Shown piece after piece: positions 18,773 through 27,011 of a stretch of 64,000 nt of DNA (within the stretch, counting starts at the first letter, position 1; the number at the start of each line of letters is the position of its first letter). Source of the DNA: Eubacterium limosum (GTDB lineage Bacteria > Bacillota > Clostridia > Eubacteriales > Eubacteriaceae); NCBI RefSeq assembly GCF_000807675.2, contig NZ_CP019962.1, forward strand, positions 186,001-250,000, given 5' to 3'. The notes beneath the pieces were generated by a model, which saw nothing but the letters and a program-made list of their open reading frames with translations, was not told the origin of the DNA and made no database searches. A program made the translations under genes and the position numbers.

Positions 18773-18814
18773 CGTATTACTCTCCTATCTCTCTCCTGTA
18801 AAATCACAATCCGC

Positions 18815-19618
18815 TTAAAGCTTTCCGGCGGCCTTCCAGGCCATGAAGGGCCTCTGAACATCCCAGGTGCCGCCGTCACAGGGCACATTGATCCCGGTGG
18901 TGTACTCACAGAGGTCCGACGCGAAGAACCAGCAGATCTTGGCGATCTGATCCGGCGTGCCGAATTCGCGCATGGGGATCTGGTCCAGCTTGGCCTCAGG
19001 ACGCTCCTCGATGATGTGGTGCACCATCGGGGTATCGGTGACGGACGGCGCGTAGCCGTTCACGCGGATACCGTAGGGCGCGCACTCCGCGGCCAGCACG
19101 CGGGTCAGGGCAAAGAGCCCGGCCTTGGTGGCGCTGTAGACCCCAAGCCCAAAATCCGGGAACTGCCCCAGGATGGAGTGGGCGTTGATGATGCTTCCGT
19201 GCCCCTGTTCCTTCATGATTTTAATGGCTGCCCGGCTGGTGTAAACCGGTCCCCGCAGGTTCACGTCGATGAGCAGGTCGGTCACGTCGTCGGTTGCGTC
19301 CTCAACGCGCTCTCTGCGGAAGACGCCGGCGTTGTTGACCTGGACGTCCAGACGCCCGCCGAAATAACCGCCAATCTGTTCGTAGGCGGCGTTGACGCTC
19401 GCGGAGTCTGTGACATTGCACTCGACCGCGATGGCATCAGCACCCCTGGCCTTACATTCCTCAGCCACAGCAGCGGCTGTTTCCAGGTTCATATCCAGCA
19501 CCGCGGCATTATAGCCGCGTTCGGTAAAGTAGAGCAAAATGGCCCGTCCTATCCCCTGGCCGCCGCCGGTGACGGCGATGACAGGTTTTTCGGACATTGT
19601 ATTCTTTTGACAATTCAT
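18815..19618 (-). CDS. SDR-family dehydrogenase
   Basis: NAD(P)-dependent short-chain dehydrogenase. Rossmann motif TGGGQGIGRA near 18, the NNAG motif, catalytic Ser near HSILGQ and YSATKAG (YxxxK) are visible; length 267 is usual. The start is the second of two adjacent ATG codons, seven bases after GAGGAG; the first (19621) is also possible. It sits between deoC and the kinase, so it probably oxidises or reduces a sugar or polyol in the same pathway. The C-terminal end GGTWDVQRPFM is less typical and may shape the substrate site. Confidence 0.85.
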   Translation of the reverse strand: MNCQKNTMSEKPVIAVTGGGQGIGRAILLYFTERGYNAAVLDMNLETAAAVAEECKARGADAIAVECNVTDSASVNAAYEQIGGYFGGRLDVQVNNAGVFRRERVEDATDDVTDLLIDVNLRGPVYTSRAAIKIMKEQGHGSIINAHSILGQFPDFGLGVYSATKAGLFALTRVLAAECAPYGIRVNGYAPSVTDTPMVHHIIEERPEAKLDQIPMREFGTPDQIAKICWFFASDLCEYTTGINVPCDGGTWDVQRPFMAWKAAGKL

Positions 19619-19654
19619 CATATATCTCCTCTCAGATGATCCCCTTAAATCATG

Positions 19655-20314
19655 CTATTCATCAAAGCTGTCAAGTATCGCCAGGCTGGCCGACACGCCC
19701 AGACGGTCGGCGCCGGCTTCAATATTGGCCTTGGCATCCGCCCATACATGCATCCCCCCAGATGCTTTTACCTGCATGGTGTCTGGAATACTGGCCTTCA
19801 TCAGCGCTACGTCGTGCGGGTTGGCGCCGCCGGTGCCAAAGCCTGTGGAGGTCTTGACAAAGTCGGCCCCCGCCTTCGCGGCCATCTGACAGGCGGTGAT
19901 TTTTTCCGCGTCGGTCAGGTAACAGGTCTCAATGATCACCTTGACCAGGGTGCCGTCCGCGGCGTCCACAACAGCTTTAATATCTCTGTATACGGTATCC
20001 GGGTCGCCTGCCTTCAGCGCGCCGACATTGATGACCATGTCCACCTCCTGGGCGCCGCCCGCGATGGCGTCCTTTGTCTCAAAGGCTTTGACGGCCGGGG
20101 TGTTGGCGCCCAGCGGGAACCCGATAACCGTGCATACCTTAACCTCAGAGCCCTTCAGCAGCGCCGCCGCCTGTCCGACATTGCAAGGGTTGACGCATAC
20201 CGATGCCGCGCCGATTTCCCTGGCTTCCTCACAAATTTTCGCGATCTGCTCCGGTGTGGCCACAGCCTTGAGCAGGGTGTGGTCCATCATACCGGCTAAT
20301 TGTTTTTTATCCAT
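19655..20314 (-). CDS. deoC: Deoxyribose-phosphate aldolase
   Basis: Class I aldolase that cleaves 2-deoxyribose 5-phosphate to acetaldehyde and glyceraldehyde 3-phosphate. The Schiff-base Lys lies in [13 protein letters not shown], and the second conserved Lys is in VKASGGMH; 219 residues is the normal length. GAGG precedes the ATG. Second gene of the DeoR-controlled operon. Known DeoC-like proteins also act in other sugar routes, so deoxyribose use is likely but not proven; no deoxynucleoside phosphorylase or phosphopentomutase is nearby. Confidence 0.9.
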   Translation of the reverse strand: MDKKQLAGMMDHTLLKAVATPEQIAKICEEAREIGAASVCVNPCNVGQAAALLKGSEVKVCTVIGFPLGANTPAVKAFETKDAIAGGAQEVDMVINVGALKAGDPDTVYRDIKAVVDAADGTLVKVIIETCYLTDAEKITACQMAAKAGADFVKTSTGFGTGGANPHDVALMKASIPDTMQVKASGGMHVWADAKANIEAGADRLGVSASLAILDSFDE

Positions 20315-20347
20315 ACTAAACCTCGTTTCGTTATTCTAATCAGTCAC

Positions 20348-21244
20348 TCAGACCAGCTGAAGCTTTTCCAGGCTTGTCTTTATCTTTTCTTTTTCGTCCT
20401 CACTCAGCTCAGCCAGCGGCCTGCGCATATACCCCAGAGGCACACCCATCAACCCGGCGGCGTATTTGTAGCCTGCCACAAATGGCCCGGTCTTCAGGGC
20501 TTCCCGGATGAGCAGAATTTCATTCTGCGCCGCTCGCCCACCTGCAAGGTCCCCAGCCTCCATGGCGTTTACCAGCTTCAGAACAGCCCCTGGAAAGACC
20601 GTGGATATCAGCGATACCACGCCGGCCCCGCCGAGCTGCATGACCGAAAAGGTCGTCGCGTCGCTGCCGTTTAAAAACGCCATGGGGCGGTCCGGCCCGA
20701 TGAGGCGCATGGTGTTCTGAATGTGCACAAAGTCGATGGTGCTCTCCTTGTAGAACTGCATATTGTCATTATGCCTGAAGATGGCATCCACCGACGCCGG
20801 CGACAGCGTATTCCCTGTCTGCGGCGCGTTATAGATGCCTGCCGGAAGGGCTGTGGCGGAAGCAATGGCGTCAAAGTAAGCCACCAGCTCCTCCTGGGGA
20901 ATGCTGTAAACACAGGGCTGCTGGATACAGACCGCGTCCACGCCGGCTGCCTCATAGCCCCTTAAAACCTGCATGGCCTCCGGAAGGGTCTGGCAGGCAA
21001 TATTCCCCATTACCAGCGCCCGGCCCCCGGCTGCCTCCACGACTGTCTTAGTAGTCTCAACCAGCTCCTCTGCCGTGAGTGACAGGGATTCACTGGCGAT
21101 CCCATTGGTAAACAGCGCTTTTATGCCATTTTGAAGCTGATACGCCACTTCACCCTTTAACAGAGGGTAATCCACCCGTCCGTCTTCTGTAAATGGCGTG
21201 ATCAGTTCGGTCATTACACCTTTAAAAGACACGTTATCTGCCAT
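20348..21244 (-). CDS. Dihydrodipicolinate synthase/NanA-family aldolase
   Basis: Class I lyase of the DapA/NAL family, 298 residues, TIM barrel. The Schiff-base Lys is in QFYKESTIDF near residue 167 and the catalytic Tyr in GIYNAPQTG near 140. The usual DapA GTTGE signature is replaced by TNGIASES, so lysine synthesis is unlikely and a sugar-acid or keto-acid aldolase/dehydratase is more probable. First gene of the operon, with AAGGAG before the ATG and DeoR-like boxes in its promoter. Confidence 0.82.
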   Translation of the reverse strand: MADNVSFKGVMTELITPFTEDGRVDYPLLKGEVAYQLQNGIKALFTNGIASESLSLTAEELVETTKTVVEAAGGRALVMGNIACQTLPEAMQVLRGYEAAGVDAVCIQQPCVYSIPQEELVAYFDAIASATALPAGIYNAPQTGNTLSPASVDAIFRHNDNMQFYKESTIDFVHIQNTMRLIGPDRPMAFLNGSDATTFSVMQLGGAGVVSLISTVFPGAVLKLVNAMEAGDLAGGRAAQNEILLIREALKTGPFVAGYKYAAGLMGVPLGYMRRPLAELSEDEKEKIKTSLEKLQLV

Positions 21245-21291
21245 ATGCTTTTACTCCTTACTGAAATTTCTCTGAGCGCTCGGAAATATGA

Positions 21292-21310
21292 ATTGAACAT
21301 AATTTTGAAT
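21292..21310. promoter_or_regulatory. DeoR-like box A
   Basis: ATTGAACATAATTTTGAAT resembles the DeoR palindrome with one inserted base; it lies about 50 bp before the aldolase start codon. Confidence 0.45.
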
Positions 21311-21318
21311 TATAAGTT

Positions 21319-21337
21319 TTTCAATCATTTGTTCAAC
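21319..21337. promoter_or_regulatory. DeoR-like box B at the start site
   Basis: Minus strand GTTGAACAAATGATTGAAA: exact left half-site TTGAACAAA and an imperfect right half. It covers the inferred transcription start, well placed for repression. Confidence 0.5.
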
Positions 21338-21340
21338 CCC

Positions 21341-21369
21341 ATTATATAGCGTTCCATTTCAAAAAGCAA
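21341..21369 (-). promoter_or_regulatory. Promoter of the aldolase-kinase operon
   Basis: Minus strand TTGCTT (21364-21369), 17 bp, TATAAT (21341-21346). The rest of the 536-bp gap to 21780 is very AT-rich without ORFs. Confidence 0.6.
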
Positions 21370-21619
21370 TAGCTGAAAACCTGTCCAGTGCTTCTTTTAC
21401 CTTTGTTTTAATTGTCTAAAACGGTGTTTTATGCTTTTTTTATCAATATATAGATGTTTAAGGGCACCTTTATATCTATATGTAGTTTTTAGAATTATTT
21501 TGAAAAAATATTATATAATAACTATTTTTGAAAATATGTTCACTTTCGACCTGGAAATCGCTTTGCTTTAATGATCTTATCTTTTTGATTTGTTTTTAAA
21601 GCCTCTATTCGAAAATAAC

Positions 21620-21637
21620 ATTGAGCAAAATTTCATT
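21620..21637. promoter_or_regulatory. DeoR-like box C, distal
   Basis: ATTGAGCAAAATTTCATT matches the DeoR palindrome at 16 of 18 positions and shares the 14-base core CAAAATTTCATTTT with the box before deoR. It lies about 290 bp upstream of the promoter, so looping or a second promoter would be needed. Confidence 0.5.
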
Positions 21638-21740
21638 TTTATCACAAATCAGCCTTTACATTACTGTATTATACCATATTTCATCCTGTGGCACACTTCC
21701 TTTCCCGCACTTTTAAGGCTCCTCACTTTTCTCCGGACAT

Positions 21741-21769
21741 CAAAAAAAGAACCCGCCGCAGCGGGTTCC
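21741..21769 (-). terminator. Terminator of the HAD gene
   Basis: Minus strand GAACCCGC-tgcg-GCGGGTTC followed by seven T. Confidence 0.85.
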
Positions 21770-21780
21770 TGTCCTTCGTT

Positions 21781-22527
21781 CTATTCTTCTTCCTTGAGCT
21801 CGTCCTGCTTCTTTTCATTAAAAATCTCATACATCTGGTCGCCGTATTTCAGGGCGTCGATGGCGCGCAGGGGATTCTTAATCCAGATGGCATCGTCATA
21901 CTGCATGAGCTTTTCCGGGTCGGTGAAGCCCCAGGTGCAGAGGACCGGGAGCATACCGGCGTTTTTAGCCGTCTCGTAGTCCACAGAGCTGTCGCCCATA
22001 TAGATGCAGTCCCCGGGGGCCACGCCCATTTTAGCCGCGACCTCCAGGGTCTGGGTGGGGTCTGGCTTTCTGGGCTTATTGTCGTTCTGCCCTACCACAT
22101 CCACAAACTCGTTAATATCAAACAGGGCGTCCACGATGGTCTTGGCTGCGCTGTCGGGCTTGTTGGTACACACAGCGAAGGGAATCTTGTGCACATGCAG
22201 GTAGCGCAGTAAATCCACAATGCCGTCATAGGCCACGGTTTTGCGGGTGTAGCGTTTGGCGTACTCAGCCTTCATCAGCGCCACAGCTTCGTCTACCAAG
22301 GCTTCGTCCTTTGCCATTTCAGGGGTCACGGCGCGTTTGATCAGGTTTTTTAAGCCCCGGCCGATGAGCTTTTTGCCCTCCTGGTAGCTTTTCAGCTCCA
22401 GCCCGTAGTGCAGCATTACCTGGTTGCAGGCATCGACAAGATCCTCCAGGGAGTTGATCAGGGTACCGTCTAAATCAAAGATAATTCCGCTGTAGCGGGG
22501 TTTGAACAGTTCTTTCGCAGTTGTCAT
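21781..22527 (-). CDS. HAD hydrolase, phosphoglycolate phosphatase-like
   Basis: Haloacid-dehalogenase-fold phosphatase, 248 residues. Motif I DLDGTLINS, motif II region VCTNKPDS, motif III Lys in the KPDP stretch and motif IV GDSSVDYETA are all present, with a helical cap domain between, as in Gph/PpaX proteins. Start ATG 22527 after GGAGG; an in-frame codon 57 bases upstream lacks a ribosome site. The substrate is uncertain: phosphoglycolate, pyrophosphate or sugar phosphates are typical. Monocistronic. Confidence 0.83.
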   Translation of the reverse strand: MTTAKELFKPRYSGIIFDLDGTLINSLEDLVDACNQVMLHYGLELKSYQEGKKLIGRGLKNLIKRAVTPEMAKDEALVDEAVALMKAEYAKRYTRKTVAYDGIVDLLRYLHVHKIPFAVCTNKPDSAAKTIVDALFDINEFVDVVGQNDNKPRKPDPTQTLEVAAKMGVAPGDCIYMGDSSVDYETAKNAGMLPVLCTWGFTDPEKLMQYDDAIWIKNPLRAIDALKYGDQMYEIFNEKKQDELKEEE

Positions 22528-22638
22528 GGTAATTCGCCTCCATTTTTTGTCCCGATGCAGATGTCGGTATTTCGGTCTATTCATTATATCACAAATTCGC
22601 CTGAGTATCCTTTGATTTTGGAAAAGCCCGGATGTATG

Positions 22639-23961
22639 TTACCGCCCGCGCTTCTGTTCATACATTCTCCGGTCCGCCTCTTTAGCCAGCTCATCAATAT
22701 CCTGCTGGTCATGCGGGTATCTTGAGTATCCGCAGCTGATCTCGGGCCGCAGGGTCTGCGCCCCTGCCTCCAGGGGCTGCTCGACCGTTTCCTTTATTCG
22801 AACCAGAAGCGCCTCATAAAATTCCTTTGGATGCTCTCCGGCAATGACGGCTGAAAACTCATCGCCGCCGATACGGAAGGCGTAATCCCCGGCGTCCAGG
22901 CAGCTCTGTATGCGCCAGGCCACCCCAACAAGCACCTTATCGCCGACATCGTGCCCATAGGTATCGTTGACGGCCTTAAACCGGTTCAGGTCCAGGAAAA
23001 AAAGACAGAAGGGCTCTGCGGCAGCGATCCGTTTTTTTAACTCGCCGCTGAGAAAGCGTTCGTTGTAAAGCCCTGTGAGCGCATCGGTGTTGGCGATCCG
23101 GCTGAGCTCTTTTTTCTGCCGGTCAACAGTGATGAAATAATAGGCAATCATCGTGACCAGCAGGTCGATCAGCAGCGCAGTCAGTATTTTTTCAAGACAT
23201 CCGCGCTGGGGCAGCCAGCCCTCTCTGGGCGCCATACCAAGCGTCCACACACTCCCGGGCACCTCGATATCCACATAGATGGCATCCCCGGGCAGCCCCT
23301 CACCACTCTCTGCGATAATCTGGGTTTCTCCATCTTCCTGCGTCCGGGCAATCTGGTAAACATAGCCCTCCCCAGACATCCCTTCAAGGTTTGCCTTGTC
23401 AAAGATTTCCGGCACATCCATCACCGCGATGGCAAAGCCCCAGAAGCTTTTACCGCCGGCAGTATCCTCGAGGTAGATCGGCCGCCTTACCACCACGCCC
23501 ATACCACCCTGATAAAGCTCAAAGGGGCCGGCCATGGTCATGTTTCCGGTATCTCTGGCGTACTCGGCCTCTTCTCTCCGGTCCGGGTCAGAAAACAGGT
23601 CGCCGTAGGCTTCCTCATTCCCCGCCACCGGGTAAACCTCTGTAACGTTGCCGCCCGGGGCCAGCTGGATGCTGCGGATCGTCGGGTCATCCTCGTACAG
23701 GCGTTTCGCGATCTTCTCAAAATTCCGGATGCCCTCATCATTATCGACAATGATCATCTCCAGTATTTCCAGCTTCAGCAGACGGGAATCAATGGAGTAC
23801 TGGATCTTGTTGGCCTCGCTCTCCATAATATACGTACCGTGCTCGATGTTTTTATTCCGCTGCCGTCTGCTGGTGTCCACAACGACACCGGCAGATATGA
23901 TCAGAGACAGGATAAACACCATCGGTACAGCTAAAAACCTGCGTGAAATTCTCTTTTTCAT
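22639..23961 (-). CDS. CHASE-GGDEF membrane diguanylate cyclase
   Basis: Membrane-bound c-di-GMP synthase of 440 residues. The N-terminal helix (about 10-30) and a second helix (about 255-277) bracket an extracytoplasmic domain of the CHASE type (IQLAPGGNVTEVYPVAGNE is typical). GGDEF is intact (RIGGDEF). The usual inhibitory RxxD site is replaced by DAGD, so feedback inhibition through that site is probably lost. AAAGGTGA precedes the ATG. It stands alone between the HAD gene and the divergent LUD gene. Confidence 0.86.
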   Translation of the reverse strand: MKKRISRRFLAVPMVFILSLIISAGVVVDTSRRQRNKNIEHGTYIMESEANKIQYSIDSRLLKLEILEMIIVDNDEGIRNFEKIAKRLYEDDPTIRSIQLAPGGNVTEVYPVAGNEEAYGDLFSDPDRREEAEYARDTGNMTMAGPFELYQGGMGVVVRRPIYLEDTAGGKSFWGFAIAVMDVPEIFDKANLEGMSGEGYVYQIARTQEDGETQIIAESGEGLPGDAIYVDIEVPGSVWTLGMAPREGWLPQRGCLEKILTALLIDLLVTMIAYYFITVDRQKKELSRIANTDALTGLYNERFLSGELKKRIAAAEPFCLFFLDLNRFKAVNDTYGHDVGDKVLVGVAWRIQSCLDAGDYAFRIGGDEFSAVIAGEHPKEFYEALLVRIKETVEQPLEAGAQTLRPEISCGYSRYPHDQQDIDELAKEADRRMYEQKRGR

Positions 23962-24159
23962 AATGTCACCTTTTATAATATGGTATCATTTCACCTTGCA
24001 GAATGCAATGATTTCCTTTACAATTCTGCGGTTTTGGCCGCACTTTCAAGCCCATCTAACCTTTACCTCACAAATATATCCTGATTTTTACTGGTCTTTG
24101 CGCAAAATACAGGGTATAATATATGTAAATATACTTTTTTAACAACTGGAGGTATCATT

Positions 24160-24795
24160 ATGTCATTTCGTACCGATCACTACGCGGCACTGGCTAAAAC
24201 GCTGATCGCCAAAATGGAAAAGCGCCATTTTGAAGCCCATTACTGCGCGTCCAAAAAAGAAGCGCTGATTTTGGCGCTCTCCCTCATCCCTGACGGGGCG
24301 TCGGTGACCCACGGCGGCTGCATGACCATCGAGGAAATCGGCCTGGTGGACGCGGTCAAACAGGGGGTTTACAACTACATCGACCGCAGCATTGCCACCA
24401 CACCGGACGAAAAGCGCGAGGCCATCGCCAAAGGCATGATGGCCCATACCTTTCTCATGAGCGCCAACGCCATCAGCCGCGACGGCGAGCTTGTCAACAT
24501 CGACGGCTTCGGCAACCGGATCGCCCTCCTGGCCTACGGGCCGGACCAGGTCATTGTGCTGGCAGGCATGAACAAAGTCGCCGGCAGCCTTGAAAGCGCC
24601 ATTGACCGAGCCCGCAACGAGGCCGCCCCCATCAACTGCGTGCGTCTGAACCGCCAGACCCCCTGCCTGAGCACTGGTATCTGCGGTGACTGCCACAGCG
24701 CGGACTGCATCTGCAGCAATATCGTCATCACCCGGAACAACCCGATTCCGGGGCGCATCAAGGTTATTTTGATCGGCGAGGCGTGTGGTTATTAA
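24160..24795 (+). CDS. LUD-domain protein (LutC/YkgG-like)
   Basis: 211-residue protein of the LUD family, related to subunits of lactate-utilisation complexes but often found alone in anaerobes with unknown function. Family features: SVTHGGCMTIEEIG near 45-58, GELVNIDGFGNRIA near 108-121 and NKVAGSLESAIDRAR near 137-150. A C-terminal cluster CGDCHSADCIC might bind a metal. TGGAGG precedes the ATG, and TATAAT at 24115-24120 is a probable -10 element. There are no LutA/LutB partners nearby. Confidence 0.8.
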   Translation: MSFRTDHYAALAKTLIAKMEKRHFEAHYCASKKEALILALSLIPDGASVTHGGCMTIEEIGLVDAVKQGVYNYIDRSIATTPDEKREAIAKGMMAHTFLMSANAISRDGELVNIDGFGNRIALLAYGPDQVIVLAGMNKVAGSLESAIDRARNEAAPINCVRLNRQTPCLSTGICGDCHSADCICSNIVITRNNPIPGRIKVILIGEACGY

Positions 24796-24815
24796 AATTG
24801 CACCAAAAAATAAAC

Positions 24816-24844
24816 TTGACAATTTTTTTCGGGTAGCGTACAAT
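24816..24844 (+). promoter_or_regulatory. Promoter of the pheL-aroF-pheA transcript
   Basis: Consensus TTGACA (24816-24821), 17-bp spacer, TACAAT (24839-24844), 33 bp before the leader peptide start. Confidence 0.85.
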
Positions 24845-24877
24845 TAACCCAATCAATTTGTAAACAGGAGTAATCTC

Positions 24878-25000
24878 ATGGCAATTTTAACATCTTTAAA
24901 CAATGTTAAAAAAATGAATACCTTTTTTAGCAGCTTTAGCTTTTTTAGCTTTAGCTTCTTTTGGTGTCCAAAATTTAGTTGCCACGAGCGAATAGCCTGA
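24878..25000 (+). CDS. Phe-rich leader peptide of aroF-pheA
   Basis: A 40-residue ORF with AGGAG seven bases before its ATG. It carries nine Phe, eight of them within residues 16-28 (FFSSFSFFSFSFF). It lies between a consensus promoter and an intrinsic terminator in front of the phenylalanine branch genes. This is the layout of ribosome-mediated attenuation: scarce charged tRNA-Phe stalls the ribosome in the Phe run and favours read-through. Too short to appear among ordinary ORF calls. The function is inferred from layout, which fits PheL-type leaders of proteobacteria closely. Confidence 0.88.
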   Translation: MAILTSLNNVKKMNTFFSSFSFFSFSFFWCPKFSCHERIA

Positions 25001-25028
25001 TCGGATTGTACGATAATATGATCAATCA

Positions 25029-25065
25029 AGGGTCTGTCTCTGGTAACAGGGGCAGACCCTTTTTC
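25029..25065 (+). terminator. Attenuator terminator before aroF
   Basis: AGGGTCTG...CAGACCCT stem followed by TTTTT, 28 bp after the leader peptide stop and 40 bp before aroF. A plausible but not proven anti-terminator pairs the CCTGAT of the leader stop region with ATCAATCAAGG. Confidence 0.82.
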
Positions 25066-25105
25066 GATTTTCAACCACCAAAATAAAAGAAACGAGGAAA
25101 AACAA

Positions 25106-25975
25106 ATGACACCCTTCAACGATCCCGAAATGGAAGCATTAATGAAAATCAAGGAACCCTACAAAAAGGCCAACCGTAAATACAAGGCTGAGGACACCAT
25201 CATCAATATCGGTGATATTCACTTCGGCGAAGGCAACTTCCACGTTTTCTCCGGCCCCTGCTCCGTCGAGAGCAAGGAACAGATCACCGAGGTGGCTAAT
25301 CGCGTAAAGGCCGCTGGGGCCACTGTCCTGCGCGGGGGGGCCTTCAAGCCCAGAACCTCCCCTTACGCATTCCAGGGTATGGCGGCAGACGGCATCGAAC
25401 TGATGCTGGAAGCTAAACGTGAAACCGGGCTTCCCATCGTGTCCGAGATCATGAACATCGCGCTGCTGGACCTTTTCGCGGATGTGGATATCCTCCAGGT
25501 GGGCGCCCGCAATATGCAGAACTTTGATTTACTCAAAGCCCTGGGCCGCAGCAAAAAGCCCATCCTCTTAAAACGCGGGCTTGCCAACACCATCGAGGAG
25601 CTCCTGATGAGCGCGGAATACATCATGGCCGGCGGCAATGACAACATCATTCTTTGTGAACGCGGTATCCGTACCTTTGAGACAGCCACCCGCAACACCT
25701 TGGACATCTCAGCTGTCCCAGTGCTTAAAAAGCTGACCCATCTGCCTGTAATTGTAGACCCGAGCCACGGCTGCGGCAAAGCCGAGCTGGTCGAGCCCAT
25801 GTCTCTGGCTGCCCTGGCCGCCGGCGCTGACGGCCTCATCATCGAAGTCCACAACGATCCGGCCAACGCCCTGTGCGACGGTCCTCAGTCCTTAACGCCA
25901 GACCAGTTCGACACCCTGATGAATGACAAGATCAAACCAATGTCTGAGCTCATGGGCAAAAAGCTCGGCGCTTGA
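25106..25975 (+). CDS. aroF: 3-deoxy-7-phosphoheptulonate synthase
   Basis: DAHP synthase, condensing phosphoenolpyruvate and erythrose 4-phosphate in the first step of aromatic amino-acid synthesis. 289 residues, of the short type I-beta (KDO8PS-like) class. Signatures: FSGPCSVES near 47, LRGGAFKPRTSPYAFQG near 74, and DPSHGCGK near 218. A GAGG site precedes the ATG. No N-terminal regulatory ACT or chorismate mutase domain is seen, so control is more likely at the transcript level through the Phe attenuator just upstream. pheA follows after 13 bp. Confidence 0.94.
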   Translation: MTPFNDPEMEALMKIKEPYKKANRKYKAEDTIINIGDIHFGEGNFHVFSGPCSVESKEQITEVANRVKAAGATVLRGGAFKPRTSPYAFQGMAADGIELMLEAKRETGLPIVSEIMNIALLDLFADVDILQVGARNMQNFDLLKALGRSKKPILLKRGLANTIEELLMSAEYIMAGGNDNIILCERGIRTFETATRNTLDISAVPVLKKLTHLPVIVDPSHGCGKAELVEPMSLAALAAGADGLIIEVHNDPANALCDGPQSLTPDQFDTLMNDKIKPMSELMGKKLGA

Positions 25976-25988
25976 TCCGGAAATCGCT

Positions 25989-26891
25989 ATGACTCCCTTA
26001 TCACTCACGCCCGAACAGCAAAAAAGTTTCCGCGGCTACCAGTCCGCCATGGCAAACACCCGCACGCCGGTCGAAAACCCCACAGTGGCCTACTTTGGCA
26101 CTCTGGGGTCCTACACCGAGCAGGCCGCCATCGACTTTTTCGGCGAGGACTGCCGCCGCGTATCCCACCGTTTATCCGAGGATGTCTTCAAAAGCATCAC
26201 GCGCCAGGGGGCAGACTACGGCGTCCTGCCCATTGAGAACAGCACCACTGGCTCCATCGCCGCGGTTTACGACCTTTTAGCCAAGTACAACTGCTATATT
26301 GTCGGGGAGACCAAGGTCAAGATTGAGCACTGCCTGCTGGGGGTGCCCGGCAGCCGTCTTTCAGATATCCGCGAGGTGTACTCCCACGCCCAGGGCTTTG
26401 AGCAGTCCGGCGAGTTTCTCGCCGGCTACCCGGACTGGAAGTGCCTGACCTACTACAATACCGCCGTGGCCGCCGAGCACGTTGCAAAGAGCGCCAACCC
26501 GGCTTTTGCTGCCATTGCCAGCCGCCGGGCCGCTGCCATCCACGGCCTCAGTATCCTGGCAGAGGACATTAACCTGTCTGAGACCAATGTCACCCGCTTT
26601 GTGATCGTAGCGAGCCGCATGGAGCTCTGCCCGGACTGCAATAAGATCAGCATCGCCTTTCATCTGCCGCACGTGGCAGGCTCCCTGTTTCAGGCACTTT
26701 CGGTCTTTGACTCCAATGCCCTGAACCTGTGCAAAATCGAATCACGCCCCATCCGCGACCACAACTGGGAATACCTGTTTTTCATCGACTTTATCGGCAA
26801 CATTGACGGAACTCCCCTCGATGCGGTCATGGAAGAAGTAATTTCTAAAACAGAGGGCTTCCATTTCCTCGGAATCTATAAAGATAATTAG
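25989..26891 (+). CDS. pheA: Prephenate dehydratase
   Basis: Converts prephenate to phenylpyruvate, the committed step to phenylalanine. 300 residues: a periplasmic-binding-protein-like catalytic domain (about 30-215) with the invariant NVTRF motif, then an ACT regulatory domain (about 225-300) with the ESRP phenylalanine-binding motif. There is no N-terminal chorismate mutase, so this is the monofunctional type; the first 30 residues before VAYFGTLGSYTEQAA are an uncharacteristic extension. Start ATG 25989, 13 bp after aroF; a longer start inside aroF (25923) is possible but lacks a ribosome site. Confidence 0.92.
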   Translation: MTPLSLTPEQQKSFRGYQSAMANTRTPVENPTVAYFGTLGSYTEQAAIDFFGEDCRRVSHRLSEDVFKSITRQGADYGVLPIENSTTGSIAAVYDLLAKYNCYIVGETKVKIEHCLLGVPGSRLSDIREVYSHAQGFEQSGEFLAGYPDWKCLTYYNTAVAAEHVAKSANPAFAAIASRRAAAIHGLSILAEDINLSETNVTRFVIVASRMELCPDCNKISIAFHLPHVAGSLFQALSVFDSNALNLCKIESRPIRDHNWEYLFFIDFIGNIDGTPLDAVMEEVISKTEGFHFLGIYKDN

Positions 26892-26952
26892 TTTTTTTGA
26901 TATTTTTATGGACTATTTTTCAAAAATGTACTAAAATTAAGTTAGTATAGTA

Positions 26953-26987
26953 GCCGCTCTCACCGGACGAAAGCCCGATGTGGCGGC
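26953..26987 (+). promoter_or_regulatory. Hairpin in the leader of the GGDEF-EAL gene
   Basis: GCCGC (26953-26957) pairs with GCGGC (26983-26987), with an inner CAC/GTG and a CGG-acgaaag-CC arm. It lies 25 bp before the start codon. It does not match a c-di-GMP riboswitch consensus I know. Purpose unknown. Confidence 0.35.
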
Positions 26988-27011
26988 ACTGAATCCAACG
27001 AGGTCAAGCAG

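Noticed and set aside
26892-27011. c-di-GMP (GEMM) riboswitch before the GGDEF-EAL gene
   Set aside because: The hairpin lacks the conserved GEMM-I or GEMM-II core sequences I know.
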